Source: JANQQN01 sp964519665
Lineage (GTDB): Bacteria; Myxococcota; Kuafuiibacteriia; Kuafuiibacteriales; Kuafuiibacteriaceae
Assembly (NCBI GenBank): GCA_964519665.1
Contig: CAZFIV010000019.1
Coordinates: 1-64,000, forward strand
Length of the DNA: 64,000 nt
Reading direction: 5' to 3'
In this document: piece after piece, positions 1 to 8,566 of the stretch
Layout of the letters: every line of letters starts with the position of its first letter
Position numbering within the stretch: the stretch's first letter is position 1
The notes under the pieces: model-generated
What the model saw: the letters and a program-made list of their open reading frames with translations, nothing else
Told to the model about the DNA's origin: nothing
Database searches by the model: none
Program-made: the position numbers and the translations under genes

Positions 1-172
1 GAGCGCCGATTCACTTGGTTCGCACTATTGTCGCTGGTTCTCACCCCGTCTGCTCGCCGCGCCGCCTTCGGCTTTCGTCGGTTGCGTATTCCCGATACGC
101 GCCCTCCTCACGCGACGACCCGACGGGCCGATTCCGGCGCGACAACAGCACGCTCCAAGTGAATCGGCGCTC
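1..172. repeat. Long inverted repeat at window edge
   Basis: Bases 1-18 are the perfect reverse complement of 155-172. The symmetry continues imperfectly inward: a TTGTCGC-like block near 28-34 pairs with one near 139-145, with mostly transition mismatches between. Near the centre there is a short hairpin, GCGTAT at 84-89 against ATACGC at 95-100. The right arm ends on the stop codon of the minus-strand lipoprotein gene. The left side may be cut by the window edge. It could be a REP/MITE-like palindromic element or a long bidirectional terminator; no transposase is adjacent. Confidence 0.6.
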
Positions 173-873
173 TAGGGCAGCGGAACCAAGCGGAAGAAGT
201 GGGCGGTGCCCTTCGGTGGGTTGGGGAGCAGGGCGCCCTTCACCAGCGGTCCATGAATATAGATGGCAACCATCTTTCCGTTGGGCGACACGCTCCACAG
301 CTCGGCGATGTCGGTGGGCGGGAACGGATACTTGCCTAGCTCGACGCGCTTGGTTCGACCGTCGAGGGTCAGCGTGACCGAAGGAGGCGTGGTCGCGAGC
401 GATGCGGTCATTCTAAGGCCGCCGGGGACGGGGAGGCGACGGGTCGAGTAGCCGCCCTTGTCGAGGAAAGCTTTGATCTCCATGTCGGATTCTCGAGTGT
501 CGGAGACTCGGCCCACGATCTCGGCGTCGGCGGGGCCGTCGGTCACCCACATGAACTGGCTGCCGGAGCCCGACAAGCTGGGCGCTTGGTATGCGAAGTG
601 ACTGCCGTCGCCAGAGAAACCCGCGAAGCCCACGGGGCCTTTGGTGGCCACTTGGGCACCCGATTCATCGCTGGTGACGGCGCCGCCGGGGATGGTGGGT
701 TCGCCGTGCGCTGGTGGAGAGGGTGCCTCGTCGGTGCTGACTTTAGGGGGCTCGGAAAAGGTACAGCCGATGACCATCAGGCCACCCAGGCCCGAAAGGC
801 CAAACGGAGCACCGAGCCGAACGACGGACCGAGAGAAGGTGGAGGCGGAACGCTGGGAACGCATCGAGGACAT
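172..873 (-). CDS. Putative lipoprotein of unknown function
   Basis: This encodes about 233 residues. The start at 873 (Met-Ser-Ser-Met-Arg) is preferred over the upstream 954 start because a signal peptide follows directly: a basic N-terminus, then a hydrophobic stretch ending in a lipobox-like VIGC near residue 37. After the Cys comes a Pro/Ser/Glu-rich linker, then a region with short segments such as FSGDGSHFAYQAP and WSVSPNGKMVAIYI that resemble blades of WD40/TolB-like beta-propellers, but it is too short for a full propeller. It is probably exported and outer- or inner-membrane anchored. It diverges from the gene at 972, leaving about 100 bp for two promoters. No specific function can be assigned. 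Confidence 0.7.
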   Translation of the reverse strand: MSSMRSQRSASTFSRSVVRLGAPFGLSGLGGLMVIGCTFSEPPKVSTDEAPSPPAHGEPTIPGGAVTSDESGAQVATKGPVGFAGFSGDGSHFAYQAPSLSGSGSQFMWVTDGPADAEIVGRVSDTRESDMEIKAFLDKGGYSTRRLPVPGGLRMTASLATTPPSVTLTLDGRTKRVELGKYPFPPTDIAELWSVSPNGKMVAIYIHGPLVKGALLPNPPKGTAHFFRLVPLP

Positions 874-971
874 CTTATCACGCGACAGGAGCGCGGGCTC
901 CCTGGGTCCGCCCAATGGGTGATTGTTCGTTCGGCAACAGGCTGCTAAGAGCACTCCGGGAGCCAGCTCCG

Positions 972-1898
972 ATGCTGAAGCGTATCGCTAGTCGCGTTGA
1001 GACTGCCCGAGGGTTGACGGTCGGCCGACGGCTGTCATCGGTCGCCTTCTTGCTTTGCATCGTCCTGGGCACCGTCCTGGGGGTCGTTGGCGCCCGGCAG
1101 TACACCCTGCCGTGGGCTGCGGCGTTCGGTCTGTTCAGCTCGGGTATCATCCTCGGTTTGTTGGGCGCGCAGTTCTTTTACGAGCTCGAAGGGTGGCTCG
1201 AACAGCGAGGGCGCGACCTTGAGGCCGCAAAGATCTACTCCGCGCTTCGGGCCGGACGGCCGTCCCCCCGGCCGTTTACGCTGTACCTGCGGCCGTTCGC
1301 CTCGACCGACGAGATCGGCACCGACCATGACCGACTCGTGCCCATGCGTCCGGTGGCGGGCGGACCATCGGTCCTGGCCCTGGCCACCGACCGTCTCGAG
1401 TTCGAGGCCGAGGTTGAAAAGGCGCTGCGCCCCATCGGGCCGTTACTCGCGCTCGGTCAGCCGCTCGAGCACATGGGCGCGGGGCGCATCCGGGTCGACG
1501 ATGACGAGTGGCGAGCAGCGGTCGCGCGCCTGATGGACGCCGCAACGCTCATCGTCCTGTTGCCGTCGTCTCGACCCGGCACGACGTGGGAAGTCAAAAC
1601 GCTCCTGAGTGGAGGCCGCTTGGTCAAGACGATCGTCGTCGACCCGCCCGATGAGCTCGGGGTGCCCGACTCGGACTACGACCCCTCGGAGGAGTGGGCA
1701 GAAGTGCGTCGGGCCTTCGCTGCCGAGGGGTTCACCCTCCCACCCGATGATCCCGAGGGGTTGCTGTTGTACTTCGGCAATGCGAACACCCCGACCCGTT
1801 CGACCAAGATATCGATCCACGGCGAAAGCTCGGTTCGGGCCTTTGCTGCGGGCGTTCTGAACGAAATCGCGGCGCTACCGGCGTCGCCGGCCGCGTAG
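972..1898 (+). CDS. Membrane-anchored protein with 'LYLRPF' cytosolic domain
   Basis: The start at 972 is chosen because GGGAG lies about 10 bases upstream; the longer frame from 915 lacks this. The 308-residue product has two hydrophobic helices in the first 80 residues (AFLLCIVLGTVLGVVGA and AFGLFSSGIILGLLGA), so the rest is probably cytosolic. The C-terminal domain begins with TLYLRPF and contains ALGQP, an alternating D-D-x-W segment, a hydrophobic LIVLLPSS strand and a conserved-looking TWEVKTLL. I have seen this combination in uncharacterised bacterial membrane proteins; the alternating strands and helices suggest a Rossmann/TIR-like fold, which is inference only. The next gene starts 17 bp downstream and looks co-transcribed. 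Confidence 0.75.
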   Translation: MLKRIASRVETARGLTVGRRLSSVAFLLCIVLGTVLGVVGARQYTLPWAAAFGLFSSGIILGLLGAQFFYELEGWLEQRGRDLEAAKIYSALRAGRPSPRPFTLYLRPFASTDEIGTDHDRLVPMRPVAGGPSVLALATDRLEFEAEVEKALRPIGPLLALGQPLEHMGAGRIRVDDDEWRAAVARLMDAATLIVLLPSSRPGTTWEVKTLLSGGRLVKTIVVDPPDELGVPDSDYDPSEEWAEVRRAFAAEGFTLPPDDPEGLLLYFGNANTPTRSTKISIHGESSVRAFAAGVLNEIAALPASPAA

Positions 1899-1915
1899 CC
1901 GGCCTGGAGGAGACC

Positions 1916-2548
1916 ATGCGGGGATTGTCGAGCAACGTGCTGGCCGTGGCGGCGATGGGGCTGTCCACTCTGACGACCTACCTGACGTTCTTTGACGCGA
2001 GTTATCGGCTCACGACGGCCATCGCCGCCGCCCCGGTCACCTGGCAGACCGGGTCGAGTTACTCACCGGATCGAGGCCGCACGGCATCTTACGACTTCTT
2101 CGTTGCGCCTTCGGTGGTTCTGTCCAACCGAGGCACGCTGGCGGTGGTGCTCAGCGACGTCGAACTCGTGACGTCCAAGAGCCTCGACAAGTGTGACCCC
2201 ACCGACGAAAAACCGCGAGCGCTCCATCGATTTCGAGGTCAGGAAGCGGCCTTGCCCGCGGTCATCGAGCCGGAGACCGTCAAACAGGTGGATTTCGAAT
2301 TCTCGCTGAAGAAGGTCCGGGCCGAAGCCGACGAAGGTGGTCAGTTCGACATTCCGCCGACCAAACAACTCTTTTGTATTCGCTGGACGATCTTCGACCC
2401 GAACGGTCGTCGGCACGAACCGATGATCCCGGCGGTGACTCTCGACGTGAAGTACGAGATGGAGGGCGAGAAGAAGTATCCGACGGCGAAAGTCGAAAAG
2501 GACTTCCCGAAAGGCCCCAAGACCCTCGTGGCCCGCGGCGTTCTGTAG
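1916..2548 (+). CDS. Hypothetical membrane-anchored/exported protein
   Basis: This encodes 210 residues beginning after a good ribosome binding site (GGAGGAG, about 6 bases upstream). An N-terminal hydrophobic segment (VLAVAAMGLSTLTTYLTFF) serves as a membrane anchor or uncleaved signal. The remainder is mixed beta in character, with VVLSNRGTLAVVLSDVEL suggesting an immunoglobulin-like beta-sandwich of the kind seen in periplasmic domains. Two cysteines (in KCDP and FCIRW) could form a disulphide. It follows the 'LYLRPF' gene by 17 bp, so the two are probably an operon and may act together, one sensing outside and one acting in the cytosol. No family is recognised. Confidence 0.7.
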   Translation: MRGLSSNVLAVAAMGLSTLTTYLTFFDASYRLTTAIAAAPVTWQTGSSYSPDRGRTASYDFFVAPSVVLSNRGTLAVVLSDVELVTSKSLDKCDPTDEKPRALHRFRGQEAALPAVIEPETVKQVDFEFSLKKVRAEADEGGQFDIPPTKQLFCIRWTIFDPNGRRHEPMIPAVTLDVKYEMEGEKKYPTAKVEKDFPKGPKTLVARGVL

Positions 2549-2613
2549 TTCGCAAGTCCTCCGATCGGGACACCCCGACCGCTGGATCCTTTCGTTCTTT
2601 CGAAAGAAGGGGC

Positions 2614-4350
2614 ATGCTGAGCGGGATGACAGACCGTTCGGCGTTGCTGTTCGCTATCGCCGCCATCGGCGCGTGCGCAACTCATAAGCACCCGGGTCCA
2701 TTTCCCCACCCGGAAGTGCTTTCATCGATCGCGGCCCGCGCTCGGCCGACCATCGAGAGCTCCAAATTCGGAGTTGTCTCCGAGTTCACAGTATCGGGCC
2801 CGTTCCCCGAGGGGTGGTCCCCGACCTCTCCCCTTGGAGATCTGCTCGGTGATGTACTGGTGAGCAGCTTGCCCAATGATAAGCATCGAGCCACCGCCGC
2901 GGGTCAGTGCGTAGCACGCTCGGTCCTTCCGTACGTGATGCAAGCGGGGAAGAATCCGCCATCGCCGCTCTTTGAGTATATTCAAGCGCGGTGTCGAGCG
3001 GTGTGGGTGGGGGGAGGCTCGAGTTTCTTCATCAGTAAGGGCGGCGGCAAGATGACCTTCGAAGAACGGGTCGAGGGTTTGAAGCCCCCCCTCGTCGAGG
3101 CCATTCGGCGGGTCGCCGAGGGCCCGGGCCCGGTCGAGTATGGTTTGGCGGCGGTCGGCGACGAAGAACGGGTGGTGGCGATGCTGGTGTATGGCGGCCA
3201 GAAGGCCGTGATCGACGGCGTCGAGCGCAGCGAAGACGGTGGTCGGTTCACCATTCGCGGACGGCTGCTCGTCGCGTCGGAGCGGGTCGTCGCCAAAGTC
3301 AATCGAGGTCCGGTCGGGGTCGATACCTGTCGAATCGACCCCGACATCCCGCTTCCGTCGTTCGTCGCGACATGCTCGGCGACCGTTGCCGACGATGAAG
3401 CGTGGCTGGATATCGGTGCTTTTTCCCCCAATCGGTTTCTCGCCGAACGGGTCGCCAGTCTGCTGATCTCGCCGAGCGGTCAGGCGCCGTCCGTGTATCG
3501 ATCGCCTCGGCAGACTGCTGGCAGCGGGGCTCTGGCGTCGGGCCAGGATCTCGAGCTGCGCATCCTGGCGGTGGTCGATGACCTGCGCCGGCAGGCCGGC
3601 CTGCAACCGTTGCAGCTCGATCGACCCCAGTCCGCGGTCGCTGCGAGTCTCGCTGCGCACTACTTCGCCAGTGCCTACGGCGTCGAGAATCGCGACGAGC
3701 TCGAGCGAATCGCGTTGGGGGTTCGGGCCGGCTGGAGCATCAAAGGGTCGGTCCGTTACGGGGCGTTCACGTCCGCGATGACCGCGCGAACCCTCGACCC
3801 CACCTATCTGGCCGCGGCGCTGATCGCGCGGCCCTTCAGCCGCGAGGTGTTGATCGACCCCGACGTGACGCGCATCGCCATTGCCGGCATCTGGCAGCCC
3901 AAGGACGAGGTGGCCGGGGTCGTCGTGTCGACGTACGCGATGTTCGACGGCATGAGCAAGGACGCGCTCACCGAGACGGCCTGGACGGATCTGGTCGCCC
4001 AGCGAGAGGCTCGAGGCCGGCCGGTGCCCCGCCGGTGGAAGGCACTCGCCGCGGAACGAGCTGCGGTGGCAGAGGCGGTCATTCAAGACTCGCTTACGAC
4101 CGAGGCGGCGCTGCACCGGCTGTCCAACGCGTACGCCACGGAGACCGGCATGCCGCTGAGGGGGTTCTGGATCGAGGCGAATCGCCTCGATGATCTTCCG
4201 TGGCCTCGCGAGCTGCTGATGGAGCCAGCGCCGGTTCTCGACCTCGTCGGCGCGTATCGGCAGCCCGACGGCGAGCCGTGGAGTCGGTTCGTGGTCTTGG
4301 TGCTGCTGAAAGGTACGTCCCAGGTCGCCCACATCGACTCGAATCGTTGA
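2614..4350 (+). CDS. CAP/SCP-like lipoprotein
   Basis: The frame is open far upstream of 2614, but the lipoprotein signal peptide fixes the start to 2614 or 2626; at 2614 the AGAAGGGG motif is very close, at 2626 rather far. The signal ends in IGACA. The mature protein is about 550 residues. Around residues 310-450 it carries features of the CAP/SCP (cysteine-rich secretory, PF00188-like) domain: LRRQAGLQPLQLD, an alanine-rich helix with AAHYFA, and later VTRIAIAGIWQ followed by a VVVSTYAMF strand. The canonical CAP His/Glu set is not all evident, so activity is uncertain. It is probably an envelope protein binding wall or lipid components. The gene at 4461 follows 110 bp on. Confidence 0.65.
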   Translation: MLSGMTDRSALLFAIAAIGACATHKHPGPFPHPEVLSSIAARARPTIESSKFGVVSEFTVSGPFPEGWSPTSPLGDLLGDVLVSSLPNDKHRATAAGQCVARSVLPYVMQAGKNPPSPLFEYIQARCRAVWVGGGSSFFISKGGGKMTFEERVEGLKPPLVEAIRRVAEGPGPVEYGLAAVGDEERVVAMLVYGGQKAVIDGVERSEDGGRFTIRGRLLVASERVVAKVNRGPVGVDTCRIDPDIPLPSFVATCSATVADDEAWLDIGAFSPNRFLAERVASLLISPSGQAPSVYRSPRQTAGSGALASGQDLELRILAVVDDLRRQAGLQPLQLDRPQSAVAASLAAHYFASAYGVENRDELERIALGVRAGWSIKGSVRYGAFTSAMTARTLDPTYLAAALIARPFSREVLIDPDVTRIAIAGIWQPKDEVAGVVVSTYAMFDGMSKDALTETAWTDLVAQREARGRPVPRRWKALAAERAAVAEAVIQDSLTTEAALHRLSNAYATETGMPLRGFWIEANRLDDLPWPRELLMEPAPVLDLVGAYRQPDGEPWSRFVVLVLLKGTSQVAHIDSNR

Positions 4351-4460
4351 TGCCGCGGCTACGCCGTCGCGCGTCATGCGCTCCGCGGCGGGATGGGGTG
4401 GCATGGAACACTGTGTGCCAGGGGGCTTGCACGTAGGCGGCACGCAGCCCAAGAGAAAGT

Positions 4461-5066
4461 ATGTGGTGGCTATTGGATCGAACCCTGGTCGACCGAGTGG
4501 TGAAGATCGCGGCCGAGACGGCGCCGCTTCCCCGTTCGGAGCTGGTGGGCGTACTCTGCACCTTCACCAAACGTCCCCTCGCGGTCGATTCCGTCGACCC
4601 CTCGGCCGTGCGCTTTGCGTTAGCGGCTCTGCACCGGGCGGCCGAAACGCAGCCTAGCGTGGCGCCTCTTTTGGCCTACGTCGAGCGCGCGGTCTTCGAG
4701 TCCGCCGCTTTCTACTCTTTTCTCACGGGGATCGAGGTCGAGCGGGCGGCGGCCGATGTGGAGCTCATCGCGGCTCAGTTGGTGTTGGTCGCGCCCGTGT
4801 CCAAACGAGCCGGCGGCGCGATCCTCGGAAAGTCCTCCGACCGCGAGCCCGAGGCCGCGGAGCAGCCGAGGGCCGAGAGGCTCGAAACGCCGGTCCCCTC
4901 GGGAGGGGAGTGGTTCGAGCATCGAATTCGCGCCGTCGTTCCGATCCTCCAAGCGATGGCGATGATTCGTTCGGCGGACTCGATGGCCGAGCTGGCCAGC
5001 GACAAGACCAGTATTGCCCAGGCGATCCGAGCATTTGTCGCCGGGGACACCTGGCCCCATTCCTGA
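4461..5066 (+). CDS. Hypothetical protein
   Basis: This encodes 201 residues, mostly alpha-helical by composition (Ala/Leu/Glu/Arg-rich), with no signal peptide and no convincing transmembrane helix, so it is probably cytosolic. There is a weak purine-rich stretch (AAGAGAAAG) just before the ATG. A charged, Pro/Glu-rich linker near residues 118-150 separates two helical parts. It lies between two lipoprotein genes on the same strand. I do not recognise a family; the reading frame is supported by length and gene-like third-position GC, and competing frames here are antisense shadows. Confidence 0.5.
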   Translation: MWWLLDRTLVDRVVKIAAETAPLPRSELVGVLCTFTKRPLAVDSVDPSAVRFALAALHRAAETQPSVAPLLAYVERAVFESAAFYSFLTGIEVERAAADVELIAAQLVLVAPVSKRAGGAILGKSSDREPEAAEQPRAERLETPVPSGGEWFEHRIRAVVPILQAMAMIRSADSMAELASDKTSIAQAIRAFVAGDTWPHS

Positions 5067-5195
5067 GCGAACCTCGGCTGACCCACCGAACCCCTTGGAG
5101 GCTGTGGGCAGCACGGTGTCCGGCGCCGCGTGACCGCGGCCACGATCCCCCGGCCGGGTCGAATGCCTTCTATCAGCGGCTGCTAGAGTCGCCGC

Positions 5196-7385
5196 ATGCG
5201 TCATCGAGTTTTTCGCGTGGCCTATCGTGCCACCTATCCTGCCACGTATCCTGCAGTTGGGCTTGCGGCCGTCGTCGCGGTCGCCGGATGTGCGGGGTCG
5301 AAGCCCGAGGTAACGTCGTCGATTTCCGCCCCCGGGTCGTCGACGACCATTCGCCTGGCTGATCTCGACAGCCCCTACGTTGACCAACAGGGGACGACTT
5401 GGGTCGCCCAATACGTCGTGGTGAAGACGTCGACGGCCTCGGGGCGGAGGCGGTGGGTCGTGACCGGCGCGAGCCCTTCGTTGAAGAGCCAGACCGTCTC
5501 CGGTATCAAGCGGACTCTCCGGTTGCTGCCATCAGCACCCCCGGAGGCCGACCGGTCACCGAAGTCGGTCGCGGTGGCGTCGCAACCGATGGAGGATTAT
5601 CCGGCGTGGGTGACGGCGGGCAGCGGCGCCTACTTTACGCGCGAAGGGGCCCAGGTGCTCGTCGGCGTTGGGGCCAAGGGTGGCATCAAGCAGCCCGAGC
5701 TCGCGCTTGCGGCGGCTCGGAGTTCGGCGGCCGCTGAGTTGCACCGGGTCATTCAGACCATCCTGGCGTCGATGAGCAAGGACTACTCGTCGTCGGTAGC
5801 GACCGGTGACCTGTCCGGGCCGACGACGAACGAACAGATGGTCGAGCAGGCGATCCGGACCTTCGCCCTGTCGTCGGGTGCTTCTTTGAAGGCCCGGGGG
5901 CGCGCATCAGCCAACTCGACCACGGTGTTGGGGCTCATGGCGCCGAAAATGTCATCGGAGTCCGAAACCTACGCTCGGATTGAAGAGTCCGGCTTCCGCT
6001 ACGTTTCGGTCGCTCCCTTGTCCACCTTTTCCATCGATGTCGATACCGCTTCCTACGCCAACGTGCGGCGTTTCTTGGGCGACGGCCGACTTCCCCCGGC
6101 CGACGCGGTTCGGATCGAAGAGCTGGTCAACTACTTCGACTACCAAGATCCGGTCCCCGATGCCGAAACCCCATTCTCGATCAACGTGGAGCTCGCCCCG
6201 TCACCGTGGTCGAAGGGGCGCCGACTGGCCCGCATCGGGCTCAAGACGAAGCCGTTGTCTCGACCCGAACGGGTGAAGAGCAACCTTGTCTTTCTGATCG
6301 ACGTTTCCGGCTCGATGCAGCGGCCGAATAAGCTCCCCCTTCTCCAGCGGGCGATGCGGATGCTGGTCCGGAACCTGAATCCCGAGGACCGCGTGGCGGT
6401 CGTCGTGTATGCCGGCGCCTCCGGGCTGGTGCTCCCGTCGACTCGGGTCGCCGAACGGCAGGTCATCATGGACAAGATCGCCGCCCTTCGAGCCGGAGGT
6501 TCGACCAACGGAGGGGCCGGGATTCAGCTGGCCTACTCGGTGGCGCAACAGAACTTCATCCCGGACGGCATCAACCGAATCGTGCTGGCCACCGACGGCG
6601 ACTTCAACGTCGGCACGACCAGTCGGGCCGAGCTGACTCGGCTCATTGAAGAAAAGGCCAAAACTGGGGTCTTTCTGACCGTGCTGGGCTTCGGTCGAGG
6701 CAACTACAACGACGCGACCCTCGAGAGCCTCGCCGACCACGGCAACGGAAACTACGGATATGTCGACCGCATCGAAGAGGCGCGCCGGCTGCTCGTGGAG
6801 CAGGCGGGGGCTACGCTGGTGACGGTCGCCAAGGACGTCAAGATCCAGGTCGAGTTCAATCCGGCCCGCGTCGGCGCGTATCGCCTATTGGGGTACGAGA
6901 ATCGGCGCCTCGACGCCGAGGACTTCGAGGACGACACGAAAGACGCGGGCGAAATCGGTGCCGGTCATACGGTCACCGCGCTTTACGAGCTGGTGCCCCC
7001 CGAAGAGATGGCGAGTCTCCCCGCCGAGCCCGAGCTCAAGTATCGGCGTCCATCGGCGGCCGCCGTCGATGCGTATCCCGAAATCATGACCGTTCGGGTC
7101 CGGTACAAGGAGCCGACCTCGGACACCAGCGAGCGCATCGACGTACCGATCATCGATCCGGGCCAACGGCTCACCTCGGCCTCCCCACACTTTCGATTCG
7201 CGGCGGCGGTCGCGGGCTTCGGGATGTTGCTGCGGGACTCGCCACACAAAGGCGACCTCACCTATCCGCAGGTCTTGGATTTGGCGGAGGCGGGGCTCGA
7301 CGAGGACCCGTACGGCCACCGCGCCGAGTTCGTCGATTTGGTTCGACGAGCGCAGGCCCTCGCGGGCTCCGCATCCGAGCGCTAA
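5196..7385 (+). CDS. YfbK-type VWA lipoprotein with LPP20-like N-terminus
   Basis: This 729-residue lipoprotein has a signal peptide ending AVAGCAGS. Residues about 130-235 (ITASG-like GAYFTREGAQVLVGVGAKGG, then a helical ALAAARSSAAAELHR) resemble the LPP20/LPO-type lipoprotein domain. From about residue 270 it matches the YfbK family: STFSIDVDTASYANVRR, EELVNYFDY, then a von Willebrand A domain with an intact MIDAS (DVSGSM near residue 369, plus ATDGDFNVG), followed by the YfbK C-terminal domain (YRLLGYENR, GHTVTALYELVP). VWA domains bind divalent metal and protein partners; the role of YfbK lipoproteins is not established. The fusion with an LPP20-like module is unusual. Its stop overlaps the stop of the opposing gene at 7382. 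Confidence 0.88.
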   Translation: MRHRVFRVAYRATYPATYPAVGLAAVVAVAGCAGSKPEVTSSISAPGSSTTIRLADLDSPYVDQQGTTWVAQYVVVKTSTASGRRRWVVTGASPSLKSQTVSGIKRTLRLLPSAPPEADRSPKSVAVASQPMEDYPAWVTAGSGAYFTREGAQVLVGVGAKGGIKQPELALAAARSSAAAELHRVIQTILASMSKDYSSSVATGDLSGPTTNEQMVEQAIRTFALSSGASLKARGRASANSTTVLGLMAPKMSSESETYARIEESGFRYVSVAPLSTFSIDVDTASYANVRRFLGDGRLPPADAVRIEELVNYFDYQDPVPDAETPFSINVELAPSPWSKGRRLARIGLKTKPLSRPERVKSNLVFLIDVSGSMQRPNKLPLLQRAMRMLVRNLNPEDRVAVVVYAGASGLVLPSTRVAERQVIMDKIAALRAGGSTNGGAGIQLAYSVAQQNFIPDGINRIVLATDGDFNVGTTSRAELTRLIEEKAKTGVFLTVLGFGRGNYNDATLESLADHGNGNYGYVDRIEEARRLLVEQAGATLVTVAKDVKIQVEFNPARVGAYRLLGYENRRLDAEDFEDDTKDAGEIGAGHTVTALYELVPPEEMASLPAEPELKYRRPSAAAVDAYPEIMTVRVRYKEPTSDTSERIDVPIIDPGQRLTSASPHFRFAAAVAGFGMLLRDSPHKGDLTYPQVLDLAEAGLDEDPYGHRAEFVDLVRRAQALAGSASER

Positions 7386-8566
7386 CCGGCCACGCTCCTG
7401 AGCGCGGCGCCGATCGCTGGTGCGACCCGGCCGAAGCCCCACGGAATCGCGTAGGCCGGATTCGACAAGAGCGCCGACCGACCGGACGCATCGATGAAGG
7501 GGGTCCCGAACACCAGCACGACGTAAACGGCCAGCGCCGGCATCACCAAGGCGGTGCTCAGCCACCGCAGGGGCCCCCAGGCCGGCTGCGGGCGGCTCTG
7601 GGCCCGACGGTACGCTTCGCCGGCCGCCATGCGAGCGGGAAACTGGGTGCCCAGCAAGACGAGGGCGAACAGAGTGGGGGCGTGGTCGGGCTCGATGAAA
7701 ATCCGCAGCACGAACACCGGTAAGGTGGCAACGTAGGTCACCAGGACCGCGACCATCCAGCTCAGAGGGGCGCGACCGATCAGCGTCCGTACCGAACGGA
7801 GCTCGAAGGCGGCCGAGAGTCGGTTCTCCGCCGCCAGCCGAGCTTGCAGAAACGGCAGCCAGCCCAGCACCACTGCTGACGCGATCGCCGAGCCGAGGGC
7901 CAACGGGAGACCGAAGGGGGCCGCGGCTTGGCCGATCGCCAACAGGAGGGATGGCGGTCCGAGCCAGATCAGCGCTGCGATCGTTGCGCGCAGGGCCAGC
8001 TTGGCCGCCGTGACCGGCTGAAGCTCGTCCCGGAGCGCCCGAAAAGGAGCGAGAAGCCGAGCTCGTGCGTCGAGGGGCTCCACCTTCGGTCCTCGCCGCC
8101 AGAGCTGCCGCGCCAACCACCACAGATGGCCGGGCGGCCAGGCGTAGTCGAGAAGTCGCCCCCCTCGATACGCGGCCAAGCCGAGATGCAGGACCGTGAT
8201 CGCTGATACGACCGTGGCGATCGTTCGTACGGCTGCGGTGCTCGGGCTGGTCGGGTCGATGATGGCGGCGTCGGCGGCGAGGCCCCACAACACGGTCAGG
8301 AGAAGCATCCACGGCGTTGCGCCGACCAGGAGCGCTCCCAACCGAGGTGCCACCGAGAAGAGTCGAAGGGTGTCGGCCATCGATTCGCCGCGCGCTCGGC
8401 GTCCTTCAATGAGCAACAGATAGCCGAACACGACACCGCCCACGATCGGCAGTCCGGCTACGCGAGCGGCCAGCACCAACAGGGCGGCCGCGCCTACCAG
8501 CCCTAATCCGAGTTGCGGGGCCCGGTCCAACATCCTCACGTTCGCTTCTTTCGGCCGTGGGGTCAC
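7382..8566 (-). CDS. Polytopic membrane protein (possible DUF4013-like)
   Basis: The start is the GTG at 8566, which overlaps the TGA of the DUF1501 gene in a GTGA arrangement and has GGAGG 6-7 bases upstream; this is translational coupling. The longer frame back to 8779 would overlap the DUF1501 gene extensively and is rejected. The product (394 residues) has about eight hydrophobic helices and an architecture like DUF4013/YIP1-type membrane proteins, with repeated Gly/Ala/Leu-rich segments and few charged loops. Function is unknown. The coupling suggests a joint role with the DUF1549/DUF1501 pair. The 3' end overlaps the convergent VWA gene by four bases. Confidence 0.75.
   Translation of the reverse strand: MTPRPKEANVRMLDRAPQLGLGLVGAAALLVLAARVAGLPIVGGVVFGYLLLIEGRRARGESMADTLRLFSVAPRLGALLVGATPWMLLLTVLWGLAADAAIIDPTSPSTAAVRTIATVVSAITVLHLGLAAYRGGRLLDYAWPPGHLWWLARQLWRRGPKVEPLDARARLLAPFRALRDELQPVTAAKLALRATIAALIWLGPPSLLLAIGQAAAPFGLPLALGSAIASAVVLGWLPFLQARLAAENRLSAAFELRSVRTLIGRAPLSWMVAVLVTYVATLPVFVLRIFIEPDHAPTLFALVLLGTQFPARMAAGEAYRRAQSRPQPAWGPLRWLSTALVMPALAVYVVLVFGTPFIDASGRSALLSNPAYAIPWGFGRVAPAIGAALRSVAG

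Noticed and set aside
1..172. Integron attC site
   Set aside because: No GTTRRRY core or integrase, and arms are too long and perfect at the ends.
2722..4452. Long minus-strand ORF (576 residues)
   Set aside because: Antisense shadow of the CAP-like lipoprotein; Arg/Gly/Asp-rich, no signal or motif.
6885..8312. Minus-strand ORF of 475 residues
   Set aside because: Overlaps the YfbK gene and the membrane protein gene; composition is Arg/Pro/Ser low complexity.
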